This document shows positions 36,740-48,690 of a stretch of DNA of 64,000 bases, piece after piece. The position numbers and the translations under genes are program-made. The first letter of the stretch is position 1. The number at the start of each line of letters is the position of its first letter. Source of the stretch: Azadirachta indica (taxonomy: Eukaryota > Streptophyta > Magnoliopsida > Sapindales > Meliaceae). The stretch is from NCBI GenBank assembly GCA_022749755.1, contig CM040441.1, positions 20,833,475 through 20,897,474 on the forward strand, in the 5' to 3' direction. A model generated the notes under the pieces. The model did not search any database and was not told where the DNA came from. It was given only the letters and a program-made list of their open reading frames with translations.

Positions 36740-38590
36740 TACTGTCCAAAAGAGACATCAATCTATCAGTTCTTGTGCGCCGGTGAATTTGGTGATTGTA
36801 ATAAATTTAATATTTTTATTGTACTTAGTATGATATAATAATGGCTAAAAATATAATCATTTTGTCTGTGCAAATAAGATCGAATTTAGATACAAGAGAT
36901 ATTCGTATAGTTGCATAAATCAGGAGAAAAGCATTGCCCATATACAATTTTTTTTTTTTTATGTATTTTATTATTTTTATTCAGTGCAACAAGAAGAAAG
37001 TGCCCAGGTATAAGACCTTGATTGATTGATTCAATGTGGATCCGTATGCCAAACTTGTCCTATATGTATGCCCGTAATTCAAAATATAACAATGCTGTGG
37101 ATCCATCCAGTGGTTAAGAAGATAAAATGTACGTACATAAGCGCATAATAATAATAATATAATTAAAATCACGACAATATTAGCAATATATAAAGAGTTA
37201 ACATGGCTAGATTTAGCAATATATGACTAGGCTTAACTAGAGAAAGATCCACTAAACTCCTTTTGTATCCAAGTTAGCTTCGAATTTTTAAAGTTTTTCC
37301 TTTTCTCATTTCATACGTGTGTGTGTAAATATATTTATATATATTAGAGCTCTTAAAATTTAAAACCCATCAATCTTGCCCAAAATCGTAATAGTGACTG
37401 AAGAAATTAACCGTCAAAATATTCTATTGTGAAATAATTAAACATTAATCAAACCGATCAATATCATCTGCAAGCTTCTTCAAAGCCGAATGAAAATTAT
37501 GCACGAAATCACGGATTCTTTTTTTTTTTTTTAATAGGAGTTGGCCGAAGTTAGGAAGGACCTAGGATTTTGTTACATCAATTGTGAATCACACTCATGA
37601 AGAAAAATATTAAATAAAAATTGAGATGTACAAATGAATTTAACTCGTAGACTTTTTCTATGCTATCTCTTAAATTTCATTAGCTTTAGATTTAAATTAA
37701 TTATAGCATTTCGCTCGTCGGTCACCACAAACATACGTACAAGGGAATCATCAAAATTAACTTATTTTTGCCATCAATAATCTTAATTTATAACAATATT
37801 CATTTTAATTTGTTTAAATAGTTATAATAATGACCCAAAAAAAAGATATTCATGTACCATTCCCTCCTAGAAACCACCAATTAGCTTTTATAAAGGTGCA
37901 AAAAAAAAAAAAAAAAAAAGAAGAAGAAAGGGAAAAAAAAGAAAACAAAAAGATATATTTATAAAGCCCACGTCTTTTTTTTTTAACTTCCGGTGGTGCC
38001 TCCTCCAGGAAGAAATACACTTGCCATGATGTCAAATTTTTGCCTACTGCATTTGCAAAATTCTAAAGAGTATAGACAATAGACTTAATTAAAATGTAGA
38101 TGAACAAGGTGATGCTCTACAATACAGAGTTACCTTTGCATTCTCGATCGATGGAATTACAAAGATCCATCCATCGTCTGATCTCACTCTTTTATAGAAA
38201 GGATACGGGCAACTAGACTCTTTTATAGGCGCAATTCGTGGGTGAGATCTCACTCGTCTGATCTGTGATTGCTGACTTTGATCTTTCTAGTGTGGGTAGT
38301 GTGGGTAGACATCAACAATTAATTAAAAATCAAGAATATGTTCTGCTTCAAATTCTGAATTAATTAAAAATCAATTTATCTCCGCCGCTAGTTTCCTCAT
38401 CATTAACACGTCGCAAAACGGGATTGGTGATTTTTCTCGTCCTCTTTGCAAACATACGCATTTTTTTATAAAATAGAATATATTCTGAAAAAAGATGACA
38501 AATTAAAATGCAACAACTGTATATCGGCAGGCATATTTTGACGAACTGATGATCAGATGATGGAACATATGACGCCAAATTTTTCTAAAA
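36740..38590. other. Intergenic between CYP76 copies 2 and 3
   Basis: It holds the third copy of the CYP76 intergenic module (37550-37715), A-rich runs at 37899-37950, T runs, and non-coding DNA. The short frames here carry no recognisable domains. Confidence 0.55.
37550..37715. repeat. CYP76 intergenic module, copy 3
   Basis: Third, more diverged copy ('ttttgttacatcaattgtgaatc', 'tctcttaaatttcattagctttagattt'), about 0.9-1.1 kb upstream of the third CYP76 member. The flanks were therefore duplicated together with the genes. Confidence 0.65.
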
Positions 38591-38605
38591 GCATGTCTCT
38601 CCCTC

Positions 38606-38613
38606 TATATATA
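38606..38613 (+). promoter_or_regulatory. Candidate TATA box of CYP76 copy 3
   Basis: TATATATA within 'ccctctatatatac', 42 bases before the ATG, which would leave a very short leader. Support comes from position and the pyrimidine-rich context. Confidence 0.4.
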
Positions 38614-38654
38614 CATATCCATCTCACTGTACAAATTGGCAATATCGCTTGAAA

Positions 38655-39540
38655 ATGGAGTCCTACTACCTATTATTACTACTGATTGTACTATCCTTTG
38701 TATCGAGTACTTGCATTCATTTCCTAACCAAAAGTTTAGCTGCCCGGAAACTTGGTCCGGTGAATCTGCCACCGGGGCCTCGGCCTCACCCAATCATCGG
38801 AAACATTCACGAGGTTGTTGTAAAGCAGCCTCACGAAGCACTTACTTATCTCTCAAGAACTTACGGACCCATAATGACCCTCAAGCTTGGTAGCCTAACC
38901 ACCATTGTCATTAAACACGCATGACCTGGCGTTATCTAGCAGAACAATCCCAGACAGCCCTCGAGCATTCGATCACCACAAATTTTCCATGGGATGGCTG
39001 CCTGTCTCAGATCTCTGGAGGACTCTTAGGAGAGTATGTGCTATTCAAATTTTCTCCTCAAAACGGCTGGATGCCAGCGAAGCCATACGGCGGAAAAAGG
39101 TACGAGAACTACTTGATTATTTGCAAGAGAATTGCAGTAGTGGTTCTGCTGTTGATATTGGTCAAGCGGTCTTCACGGCATTTCTTAATTCTATATCAAA
39201 TACTTTATTCTCTATTGATGTAGTTAACCATCATTCTCATGATCTGTCTAAAAGTTTCAACGAGCTTGTATGCTGTGTAATGAAAGAAATTGGGAGTCCT
39301 AATGTTGCAGACTTTCCCCGTCTCCTCCGATTATTTGATCCACAAGGATCACGCAAACGGCTCACTAGTTATTTCGACAGAGTATTAAAAATATTTGATG
39401 GTATCATCAATGAGAAATTACAAGCAAGGTCTTCCTCCGCCAAGTCTAAACAGAGCAGCGATGTATTAGATTCACTCCTAGATCTTGTTGAAGAAAATAA
39501 TTCTGAATTCACTTCCACTAATATGAAACATCTGCTTCTG
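38655..39540 (+). pseudogene. CYP76-like P450, copy 3: exon 1 only, internal deletion
   Basis: Exon 1 begins M-E-S-Y-Y with a membrane anchor and L-P-P-G-P-R-P-H-P-I-I-G-N, then breaks at about 38912. There about 30 bp are missing relative to copies 1 and 2 (the stretch before T-H-D-L), causing a frameshift. The frame resumes as T-H-D-L-A-L-S-S-R-T-I-P-D and runs through W-L-P-V-S-D-L-W-R-T-L-R-R-V-C-A to the usual exon end at 39540, followed by GT. Exon 2, with the I-helix, ExxR and heme loop, is nowhere downstream, so no P450 can be made. The frame continuing past 39540 to 39732 is intron read-through. Confidence 0.92.
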
Positions 39541-41190
39541 GTGAGGAGTTATCCGCTCAATAGGAAAAGGATAAAAGGACACCCCATCTTCATGTGCTCC
39601 ATAAGAAAATTACATATCCAATCTTGTCACTTAGCTAAATTGCAGAGCTGGATTGTCATAATATCTCCAAATCATCTTCTCCCACCTAACATTCAGTCCC
39701 CACCACTACCTTTTCCTCAACATAACTTTTAAGCCTTGCCTTCATTTCATCATCAACTTCCTCTCATTCTCTTCATAATTTCTCCAATCTCTATCTCTTC
39801 CTGGGGAGAAAGTAAAGCTAATGCATGAGATGAAAAATTACGTAGTGTATTACTTCTTACAGATTGAGATGTAGAAAAAAGAATTCAGAATCGGGAGGAT
39901 GAAATTGAAATTAGAAATGGAAAATAATTCCGTAAATGTTTCTATTGATGAAAATCAATTTGTTTAAATTTTATATTTTTAAAATTTGTAATTTTATGCG
40001 AACAATAAATTAACATTACAAGAAAAATATCTTTTTTCAGCTAACTATTTTCAATTGTTTTAAATTACGATACTAGGAAGAAGAGAAAAAGAGTTATATA
40101 TTTTTTACAATTAAATGGCCGTGACAAATAGTCTAAGATGTGGTTGATAATGACAATATTTTTGCAGAAAATGTTTGTGCCAACAACTAAGTAACGCCTA
40201 TAATTTATCGTCAAAAATTCAAAACTATTTTGATCATGTCATTTGAAAAAACCATATTTTTTCTAGCCATGTCACTTTTTGGTTTGCTGTTGCTAAGGTC
40301 ATTCTCCTCTATTGCTTGGTTCATATTTTGAAGTTTGCTATCTGTTTTTGGCTTCCTGTTGATGAATTTCTAATGCTACTCCTGCAATTATTTTATAACT
40401 TTAGTACTTTGCCTTTAAGCTTCTTTTGTTTCTCCCACATCCTTCCTCATTATTTAAAAATATATTACTTTGATTTAAAAAAAAAAAAAGCATGTCACTT
40501 TTTAAAAGAGCATCTATATACAATAATTGTGCATAGTAACCCTAAATTTTTAGTTTGCAATCGCTGGTGCTCTTTGCAAAGTCTTACCACTAATCATGGT
40601 AACGTCTACTCTTTCTTTGTTCTTCACCAGCACACCAATGCACCCATATCAACAACCAGTTATTGATCAACAACCGCTGCAGTCAAGCGAACCTCTTCAT
40701 ATGTCGCTGCAACCTCCATAGTCACCATAGATTCGGCTATCTTTCCAACACACCGGTGCTCAACAACATCTATATCAAGTCTGTATCAGGACAATTATGC
40801 AAATTGATTTAATTTTTTAATTGCAAATTTTGTTATTCAGATTTATTTTATAAGAGAACCTATTTATTTGAATCAACACCTTTAACAATCAGCTGTTGAT
40901 CAGTCAAGTGTCGGTTGCAGCAACTTTAAGTCAAAGGAACAACAAATCTTGGCAAATGCAGTTGATTGTGCTTTTAATAATGTTAACAAGTGATCAAATG
41001 ACGATAGCTTTGTTGCATCACAATCAGAGAAAATGGAGACTTGTTTGACAATTTGGGAGTAGATTCTAGAAGTAGTCTCTTTAATGAAGATTTCGTTGTT
41101 TGCTTGCTAATAGACATAATTCAGTTGAGCGTACTTAAATGTCTTTAGTGATCAATTTTTTTCAGTGTACGTATAGCAAGGATAATGAAG
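39541..41190. other. Unassigned DNA after truncated CYP76
   Basis: The CYP76 second exon is absent. The stretch 40260-40680 is less AT-rich with a 116-codon frame (40316-40666) that shows no domain. Weak signs at 40890-41100 suggest the bHLH remnant that follows may begin earlier. Confidence 0.45.
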
Positions 41191-41194
41191 AAAA

Positions 41195-41830
41195 TTGCTC
41201 TTAAACAACTTTGTAATTAGTAGATTCTATATTAATTCTTGGGTGAAGCAAATTCATAGTGGTGAGGCTACATATTCTAGGAGAAATAGTGAAACAATTA
41301 AAACAAATAGAAAAAGACTTAGATTGAGAAAGAGTCATTGTCCTAGGCCAAAGGATTGTCAATTGATTCAAGATCCTATAAAAGAGTTACGAGAAATTAT
41401 ACTAAATGTGACAAAATGTAGCATAAAGGCACTTTAGAACGGACCATCCACCACATGTTGTTCTTGCAAAGTGTGAACAAACATGTTAATCATTTAACGA
41501 TAACTTTGAAGAAGGGACAACATGGGTCTTTGAAGTTGGTTCACAACATATGGGTTGTTCTGTTATAATTAATGATTTAAACCACCTTGACAAATACTTG
41601 TAAAGATGCTTTATGAGGAACATGATTTCTTTTTGAAACTAGCTGACTTTATTAAAGGAATGGGATTAACTATCTTGAATGAGGTAATGGAATCAAAGAA
41701 TAACAAAATTTGGACACGCTTTGACCTCAAGGCAAACTATAATGTTACAAGGGTGGAAATATTTATACCATTTGTTCGTTTTCTTAAGCAAACTGTAAAA
41801 GGAAGCACTTGAATTTCAAATGCAAACAAG
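41195..41830 (+). pseudogene. LHW-type bHLH transcription factor remnant
   Basis: The plus strand carries pieces of the C-terminal bHLH and regulatory region of LONESOME HIGHWAY-like proteins, which act in vascular cell-lineage control. It reads R-P-K-D-C-Q-L-I-Q-D-P-I-K-E-L-R-E-I and K-C-S-I-K-A-L. After a frame change comes R-T-I-H-H-M-L-F-L-Q-S-V-N-K-H, then E-V-G-S-Q-H-M-G-C. Then comes the ACT-like end G-M-G-L-T-I-L-N-E-V-M-E-S with N-K-I-W-T-R-F, V-T-R-V-E-I-F and L-K-Q-T-V-K-G-S-T. Stops and frameshifts disable it. The pieces run together without visible introns, which suggests a retrocopy, but no poly-A tail or target duplication is evident. Confidence 0.75.
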
Positions 41831-41839
41831 ATAATTAAT

Positions 41840-44330
41840 TAGTTTATTCTATCTATAGTACCTTATACTCCTAATTATTTTGTGCTAGTAGTTTGAAGTT
41901 ATTGGCATAATTGAATCTAATTTGTTATAAGCAGCTTAATTAGGCTCCTATCCTAACTAATTAATATACATTATGTTTACTGCTATAAGAGATTATTGTC
42001 AAATACAAACTTGTCTTCGCACCTTGTTACCCTTGTAAGTTGCTAGCTAATTTGTTTTTTGCTGCCAATTAGATTTTGTGTGAGATTATTACTAACACAT
42101 CATCGGTGGATTATTATTTAGATTGTTTTCATATTAGTTTGCAAATTTGTTGTTAGTTCTTTAGTTTTACTTTTTTGTTAGTCACATAAAACAAAGTATA
42201 ATGCATATTGTCAGCTCTTTAACTTCTATAGTTTATTCAAATATTTTCTCAGTTGAGAACATTGAAATTAGTGAATATTTTATGTATTTCTAAATTGCAA
42301 AAGAATTGGGCTAGCACCTTAATTAGCTAATTAATTAGGGTTTTGTTTATTAAGACTTCACCTATCAATTATTGTTTGTGCTTCTATTAAAGTTAGGTTT
42401 TTTATTTCTTAGATTTCTTAATTATTTCTGGTGAAATGTCATAATGACAGTTTTATTGTAGTGGCATAAAAATCATTATCTTTGAATTATTGTGAGTTAT
42501 TAACTTACGATTGTAATTATTTTGATATCATACTGACTATTGTTCTCTTTCGATGACAATGTTTTATGATCTTTGCTCATTTATTTTCTAACTTCTTCTA
42601 ATTTTTAATTTATTATTTTTTTATATGAATATCAATTTGTTTTATTTCTAATATTTTTTTGTAGAGTCTCATCACCCATATTCAACTGGTACTTTTGATT
42701 ACATTTGATGTTCTTACAAATTGTAGAATTATTGATAAAATGTTTTATGTCTTTTATTATTACATGTACGAGGTATTTTTATTAACTATTTATTTATTTT
42801 TCTTGATTACTCCAATTAATTGTTAAATTTTAATTTTTATGATGTAAAAGATTACTTATAATTTAATTTAACTATTGAAATAAATTTATTTTTGACAAAA
42901 GTAAAAAAACGTTTTCTATTGTTAATTCATTATTTATGAATATAATAGTTAATTAGTGATATTGTTTTATGACAACAACTACATATTTGTAATTATATTT
43001 TATCCTCAAAACGAATGTACTTTCAACGTTTATATGATATCAAGACATTATTTATGATAATTAATTTATTATGTACGATTGTTATCACAAATTGATAATA
43101 CAATATTTTATAATTAAAATTATGTATTTGTGATTATATTTTCACCCTTTAATTAATCTATTTCTGATGGACTATATAATAGTTATAGGTCATAATATAT
43201 TTGTTTCGATTGCATCATTTGGTCAAAAATAAGATGATTTCAACCGAGTTGATTGGTTGCAAGTAAGTTTCTTCAATTTTTGATAGCATAAAGGCATCAA
43301 AATTAATCTCATTAGTGACTGTTCGTTGAAAATAGAGCAATTTTAACTAGCTTATTTACAACCACTAGTGATGATTGCCAGTAATTAGAAATAAAATAAT
43401 TATTATATAAGTTCTACATAACTTCAAAATTAAAAATTTATGTTTTATCCATTTAAAATTTTAATTTTCTATCTGTAATATTTAAATTAAAAAAATTTAA
43501 AATTTATTTAACTGTGCTAAAAAATTTATTTATATTAAATTTGGTTGTAATCGTTTTATAAATTTAGTATTATTTTTTTATAATTGATATTATTTTTTAG
43601 TAATAAAAAAACATTGATATAAATAAGTCAAATGACAAATTGGCCTACACAATCCATTTATTTAATGTGGACTTTACTCCAACCCAATATTGCGTACAAC
43701 TAGGCTCTAAGTAGTAGTCAGTTGCTATTATTTATAGATTGGGTTGTGTGAGTTCAGACCAGCACAACTAGTTTTGCCACTTATAGAGATGATGCACATT
43801 ATTATCGAATAAAAAATTATTGATAGACTTCTCCTCGTGCTTTGCTTTTTCACTTCCTATTTTTAAAAAATCGTAAACAAGCAAAAAATTCTTGCAACAA
43901 ACTCTTTTAAATTCTCAATATTTATTTTATTGAATTTGGCAAATGTCCTCAATTACAAATCTCATTGCTTCCATTTTTATATAAAATATACCACTGAAAA
44001 CTTAATTAATCATTCAATTAAATATAATAGAGTTATTTTAAACTTAATCACTTAATATTTTCATTGATTTGTCCCTGTTAATGTTGACAAGTTGCTACAA
44101 ACAGTCTTTTTCTTCTTACTCAAAATTAATGTACGAATAAATCCCACATAAAATATAGTTAATTATTGAAGGTAGAGAATAAGATTGCATAATTAAAGAT
44201 TCATTAATTCATTAATTGTTTAAATTAATTAATAGCCATTTTGTCAGTCAACAATTTTGTTTCTTCACATGTACATATTATGACAAAATTAAAAAGTACG
44301 AAGTACTACTTGAGAAAAGGATAAATTAGT
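41840..44330. other. Long AT-rich intergenic stretch
   Basis: No gene or RNA is recognisable. A short inverted pair (about 43645-43662 and 43731-43753, 'acacaatccat' facing 'gattgggttgtgt') may mark a ~110-bp MITE. The rest is A/T-rich. Confidence 0.55.
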
Positions 44331-44339
44331 TAATAAAAT

Positions 44340-44665
44340 GTTTTTGAGGGCTTAATTACTATTTATTTAATAAAGAAAATGATTTTACTATTTAATTAAA
44401 AGAGATTTAATATGATTAAATAAGACAAAGATTTTACTATTTAAATAAAAAGTGACTTTGTTTGATTTAATAAAGACTAACAATTTTATTTTTTAATTAA
44501 AAAGTGATTTAATTTTATTAAATAAGACAACAATTTTACTATTTTTTTAAAAAGTGAATTCTTTTTATTTAATAAAAGAAAACGAATTGTTTATTTATTT
44601 AAAAAGTGATTTCTTTTGGTCGGATAAAAAATAGTTATACTATTTATTTAGAAAATGATTTTGTT
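44340..44665. repeat. Short tandem repeat, ~55-60-bp unit
   Basis: About six diverged units with the order 'tttaataaaga(c/a)aa', 'gattttactattta', 'attaaaaagtgattt'. Units differ by substitutions and small indels. It is A/T-rich and non-coding. Confidence 0.8.
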
Positions 44666-44799
44666 TCATCTTAATAGAACAACTAGTTTGATATTAAAGT
44701 TGATACCTTTTACTTACCACGTCTATTTTTAAAATATCGATATCTTTACAAGCAATTGATATTTATAGTTTTGTAATAAAGCTAAAAGAATCTTTCTTA

Positions 44800-45130
44800 G
44801 AGACCAGTGAAAACGTCTCTTTATAGTTAACACAATCACTTTGAATAAAATCTTTGACAACAGGTCTAACTTTCTATTGTTCAATATTAGTATTTAAGTC
44901 ACGTTTAGCTTTAAAAATCTATTTACACCCAACTCTCTTACAATCTTTAAATATTTCAATAGGATTCCAAACTTCATTATGCTTCATATATTTCAACTCA
45001 TCCTTCATAGCATCTATCCATTTAGAAGAATTAGCATATTCAATGGCTTTTGAAAACGTAACTGGATCTTCACTTATTCCTAAGTCAAATTTTGACTCTT
45101 GTAGATATACTACATAATCATCAGAAATAA
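44800..45130 (-). pseudogene. Copia RT amino-terminal fragment
   Basis: Minus strand: the polyprotein linker (S-D-D-Y-V-V-Y-L-Q-E-S, E-D-P-V-T-F-S-K-A-I) passes into the RT start (W-I-D-A-M-K-D-E, N-E-V-W, G-C-K-W-I-F-K-A-K-R-D), then stops. The Y-V-D-D catalytic motif is absent. Confidence 0.85.
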
Positions 45131-45275
45131 CTCTATTTCCAGCTCCTATATTGCTAAAAAGTTAATAGAATGAGTTTTTTTATTCTTAAGTCTCGTTTCT
45201 TCCTAAACCAACATACTGTGAAGTTTATTCGTATTTCGTTTGTCTTTCATAGAGTTATAGCTCATTTGGAACGGA

Positions 45276-45745
45276 CCATAATCAAAAGGTAATAAGTTTA
45301 TAATAAAATGTACAAGGAGATTCTCATCTACATTCATCTCTAAGGACTTAAGTTTTGTTTTCAATGTTTGTCATTTCAATAACATGCTCGTGCATGCTAA
45401 GAGAACCATCAAACTTCATGGATGTCAAATTACCCATTAATGTCCCAGCAAGTGATTTATAAATAGTTTGAGAACCCTCTTCCACAAATTTCATAAATTC
45501 CTTAACATTATCAGTTTTGGGAAGAGTAGACTTGATGTTGTTTGCTATACTTATTCGCATAAATATCAATCTAAGCCTGTTTGATCTTTCTCAAGCATCA
45601 TGCAAAGTTCTTTCCTTATTGCTACTAGCATCAGTAATAGCAGCAGGTTTCTCTAATTGAAGTGACAAATCAAGATCCAAAACACTTAAATGGAATTGGA
45701 TTTATTCATATCCATCAGAAAAATTAAGTCCATTAAACATTAGAA
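45276..45745 (-). pseudogene. Copia gag (UBN2-like) fragment
   Basis: The minus-strand frame has the gag landmarks A-W-E-R-S-N-R-L, A-N-N-I-K-S-T-L-P-K-T-D, E-F-M-K-F-V-E-E, K-S-L-A-G-T-L-M and M-H-E-H-V-I-E-M-T-N-I. In functional elements this protein forms virus-like particles. Here frames are broken and no zinc knuckle follows. Confidence 0.85.
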
Positions 45746-46854
45746 CAAACGAAGCATGTGAATGAAGAAAAATAGGAATAAGTAGTACAAGAAAAATTTA
45801 ATGCTTTGTGTTATAAATTAAACATATAACACATATTCAAACATTTAACAGTGGATATATATTGATGTTCTCCTTTGGGAGATATAACGACATAGAAAAT
45901 AAAGATAAATGATGCTAAATAAGTTTTTCAATAATTTGGTAATCACATATACACTAATTAGAAATATTTTGTGTCTTTGGATATGTAAATACAACTAAAA
46001 GAGCATATAAATTACCGACAGTTATGTTCAATAATTATAAGACTACCAATCAACCTTTGGACGATTTGTAAATGTCTTAAAATTCTGAACTTCAATTTAT
46101 CCACAAAAAAAAATATCATCATATAACTATTGCATCATTTATAAGCATCAATATTCATGCATAATTGACATATTTTACAAATTTGGATTTTATGAAATTC
46201 TATAATTTGGCCACTTTGGTGACTAACAAATATATCATCGTAAATTTATTTATTTATTATTGTTGCACAAATTAAATAAGTTAATAATAGTAATGACAAC
46301 AAAAGCAAATTCAATATATTTCATTTCATATATATCATAAGCCTTCTTCGAAAGAGAATTGATTTCATGCATGAACAGTAATTGCATAACAAACTTTTGA
46401 ATAACAAACAGATTTTTATGTTATATTAGCAAACTTCTATCAATTCTTCAATTATTCCAAATATTCAATAGGCGATATTTTAATATAAACCAATAAATAT
46501 AAAATAGCGTAAACTTATTGTATAATGTATAATATAAAACTTTGGTCCTTATTCGTAATAATGAATTCCCAAACAATAATTGCAATAAAGAAATCATAAA
46601 GGATTCACAAAAAATAACTGCAATCTTGAAATCATAAAAATTCACAAACAATAATTACAATTAGGAAATCATAAAAATGGCCATCAAGTAAATAATATCA
46701 ACTCTATAGTTAAATTCTATAATTATCAATTAGTACATTCTAAACAATTAAATTAGTGATTATAAATTTGCCATAATAATTCCCAATTAATTTTTAGATT
46801 TCATGAATAATAGAAAAATTAAGAATTTCAAATGAAAAATCATGAGTTCTTAAA

Positions 46855-46870
46855 CCTTCCTTTGATACCA
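46855..46870 (-). promoter_or_regulatory. Retrotransposon primer-binding site (candidate)
   Basis: The minus strand reads TGGTATCAAAGGAAGG. Many plant copia elements have TGGTATCAGAGC here, complementary to initiator methionine tRNA. It is in the right orientation for the gag fragment about 1.1 kb further along. The adjoining 5' LTR would lie at about 46872-47300, but clear TG/CA ends are not visible. Confidence 0.5.
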
Positions 46871-47351
46871 GTCTAAAATAATCACATGGATTCTAAATCT
46901 TAGGATTGTAGAAGTACATGATATTCACAAAATAGATTCTTAATAATTGAAAAAAAATAATAATACATACCTTGAGCCATAAGAGATGCAATCTAATGGA
47001 GAATAAATTGATTTCTCCCCTTTAGTCTCTTTTAAATTACACACAGTATCTTAATTGTACGTTGATAGAAAGTGAATACATTGTGTTTTACTTTTAGAAG
47101 GAGAGGACTAATTTGTATTTTATTAAAACATCTCTTAATACTCTTTCATTAAAACACCTTTTAAGTGTTTGTTTACACTAAAATATGTTTAAGAAAATAG
47201 TATTTAACTATCTCTTAACTATTAGCATAATATCTTACATATCAAAGTAATTAAACACCAAGAAAAAGCTTGATAGAGTGATGTAACTTAGGACATGTCA
47301 ACAGACAGAGCATCTTTAGCTGCAGTTAATGCATGTCGCATGTAGGGATAT

Positions 47352-47515
47352 ATCTAAAGTCTTCATCTTGGTGAAGTTATTGTTGTTTACTTATTCCATG
47401 TTGTATTGTGGTTGTTTTTGCTTTGCTTTGTGTTCACTTCTTTTATAACATAATACTGTTATAAACCTTCTAGAGTCAGAATTAGATCATAGCAATATAT
47501 TTCTATTAATTACAT
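47352..47515. repeat. Segment shared with 16.08-16.26 kb (copy 2)
   Basis: Direct match to 16080-16260, about 3 kb upstream of the WAK-like gene. It is non-coding. Confidence 0.75.
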
Positions 47516-47868
47516 GCAGTTTATTGGAGGTAATTAGAAGGATTCGGGTTCTGATGATGAATTAAGTGAGGATGGAAATGTATGTGAGTTGAACGAAACA
47601 AATGTAAAAATGATGTTGATTCTTTACACTTGGTGGAGCAGTTATAAGTCTCACAAGATATTTATTTTTTGATGTGATTTAACTCACAAGTCTATTGTCG
47701 TCTGAGTCAATATTGGTCTTCTATGCTTTAATTCTATGAATTTGGTAAGGAATTGTTTTGACTTTTTCACAATGGATAAGCATTTTGTGATCCCGAAATA
47801 TAGAAAGAACAGTGCTTACATCTTTCTTTTAAAAGAAAATAATAATTTTCAAAAGTTCCTAGGAATGC

Positions 47869-48010
47869 TCATTTGTTCCCAGTGGAGACAAACATTATTG
47901 CATTACCTTCTAGCATTGCAGACTGCTTACTTAGCTTTCCCAAATGAATTACAGGAGGTGAATCCTCTCTGTTTCCCACTCTACTTAAGGCATCAGCAGT
48001 GTTTTTATTT
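47869..48010 (-). pseudogene. Possible Ty3-gypsy scrap
   Basis: A short minus-strand frame contains K-N-T-A-D-A-L-S-R-V, the linker motif that follows RNase H in gypsy-type polyproteins (usually A-A-D-A-L-S-R). No RNase H or integrase is recognisable around it, so this rests on a single motif. Confidence 0.35.
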
Positions 48011-48439
48011 TTTTTTTTTTTTCTTTTTAGCCAGCCTAGCCCACCAAACAAGTCCATCTTGAATGTGTTGATCAAATAATATTGCTTCTTGAATGAACTT
48101 CCCATCTTCATTTCCACAAATAGAAGTTTGAAACGAAAAAAATTGTTAGTTATTTGGGTCTCGATATTGTTCCGTTCAATAATGTTTATCAGAATAATAT
48201 TTAATTACGTTCAACATCCTACTTATAATACAGGATATCATGTTAATAACATTTAAAGATATATAATTGATAAAAAAAATATGATATTAATAGTATGACA
48301 AATATTTTGTAAAGAAAGAAAACAAGAAATAAAAATAGGAAAATCTGTGTCTCACCTACGTGACAATAACATAGAGTAGAAGAGTACTGTAGCTGCAAAG
48401 GAACTCAATGAAAGCTGTAAAAATGGAAATATTTCAAAT

Positions 48440-48690
48440 TTGACAAATGCTGTATCCCTATATTTTTTATTTATAATTTTACACTCATTTTTAAGCCATT
48501 AGATCTATATACTTATAATGATTGAGATTAAATATGACATACATATTAATTATAATTTATTTGTTATACATTAATTATTTGTGTCAAATTCAATTTTAAT
48601 CATTTAAAGTGCATAAATTTAATGAGTTATAAATTATATAAGTATATATATATATAAAAATATAGATATTAGGATCATATTATTACCCAA
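48440..48690. mobile_element. Palindromic MITE-like element (same family as 26.9 kb)
   Basis: It shares 'ccctatatttttt', 'ttaagccattagatctat' and 'gattgagattaaatatgacat' landmarks with 26880-27095 and 13365-13510, and has an internal inverted 'attcaattttaatcatt' half. Confidence 0.6.

Larger units (their letters stand above)
44780..46870 (-). mobile_element. Internally deleted Ty1-copia element
   Basis: On the minus strand, a primer-binding-site-like TGGTATCAAAGG lies at 46870-46855. A gag (UBN2-type) segment follows at about 45745-45276, reading A-N-N-I-K-S-T-L-P-K and M-K-F-D-G-S-L-S-M-H-E-H-V-I-E-M. Then at about 45130-44800 comes the linker and start of reverse transcriptase: I-S-D-D-Y-V-V-Y-L-Q-E-S, then V-G-C-K-W-I-F-K-A-K-R-D. 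Protease, integrase and the catalytic RT part are missing between and after these. Stops are present. It is a different family from the element at 6.3-9.2 kb. Confidence 0.85.

Noticed and set aside
39541..39732. Extension of the CYP76 copy 3 frame beyond the exon 1 end
   Set aside because: Homology stops exactly at the conserved exon end, followed by GT, so the remainder is intron read-through.
47736..48062. 108-codon plus-strand frame
   Set aside because: No domain; its end is a poly-T-coded phenylalanine run, and the opposite strand holds a gypsy-like motif.
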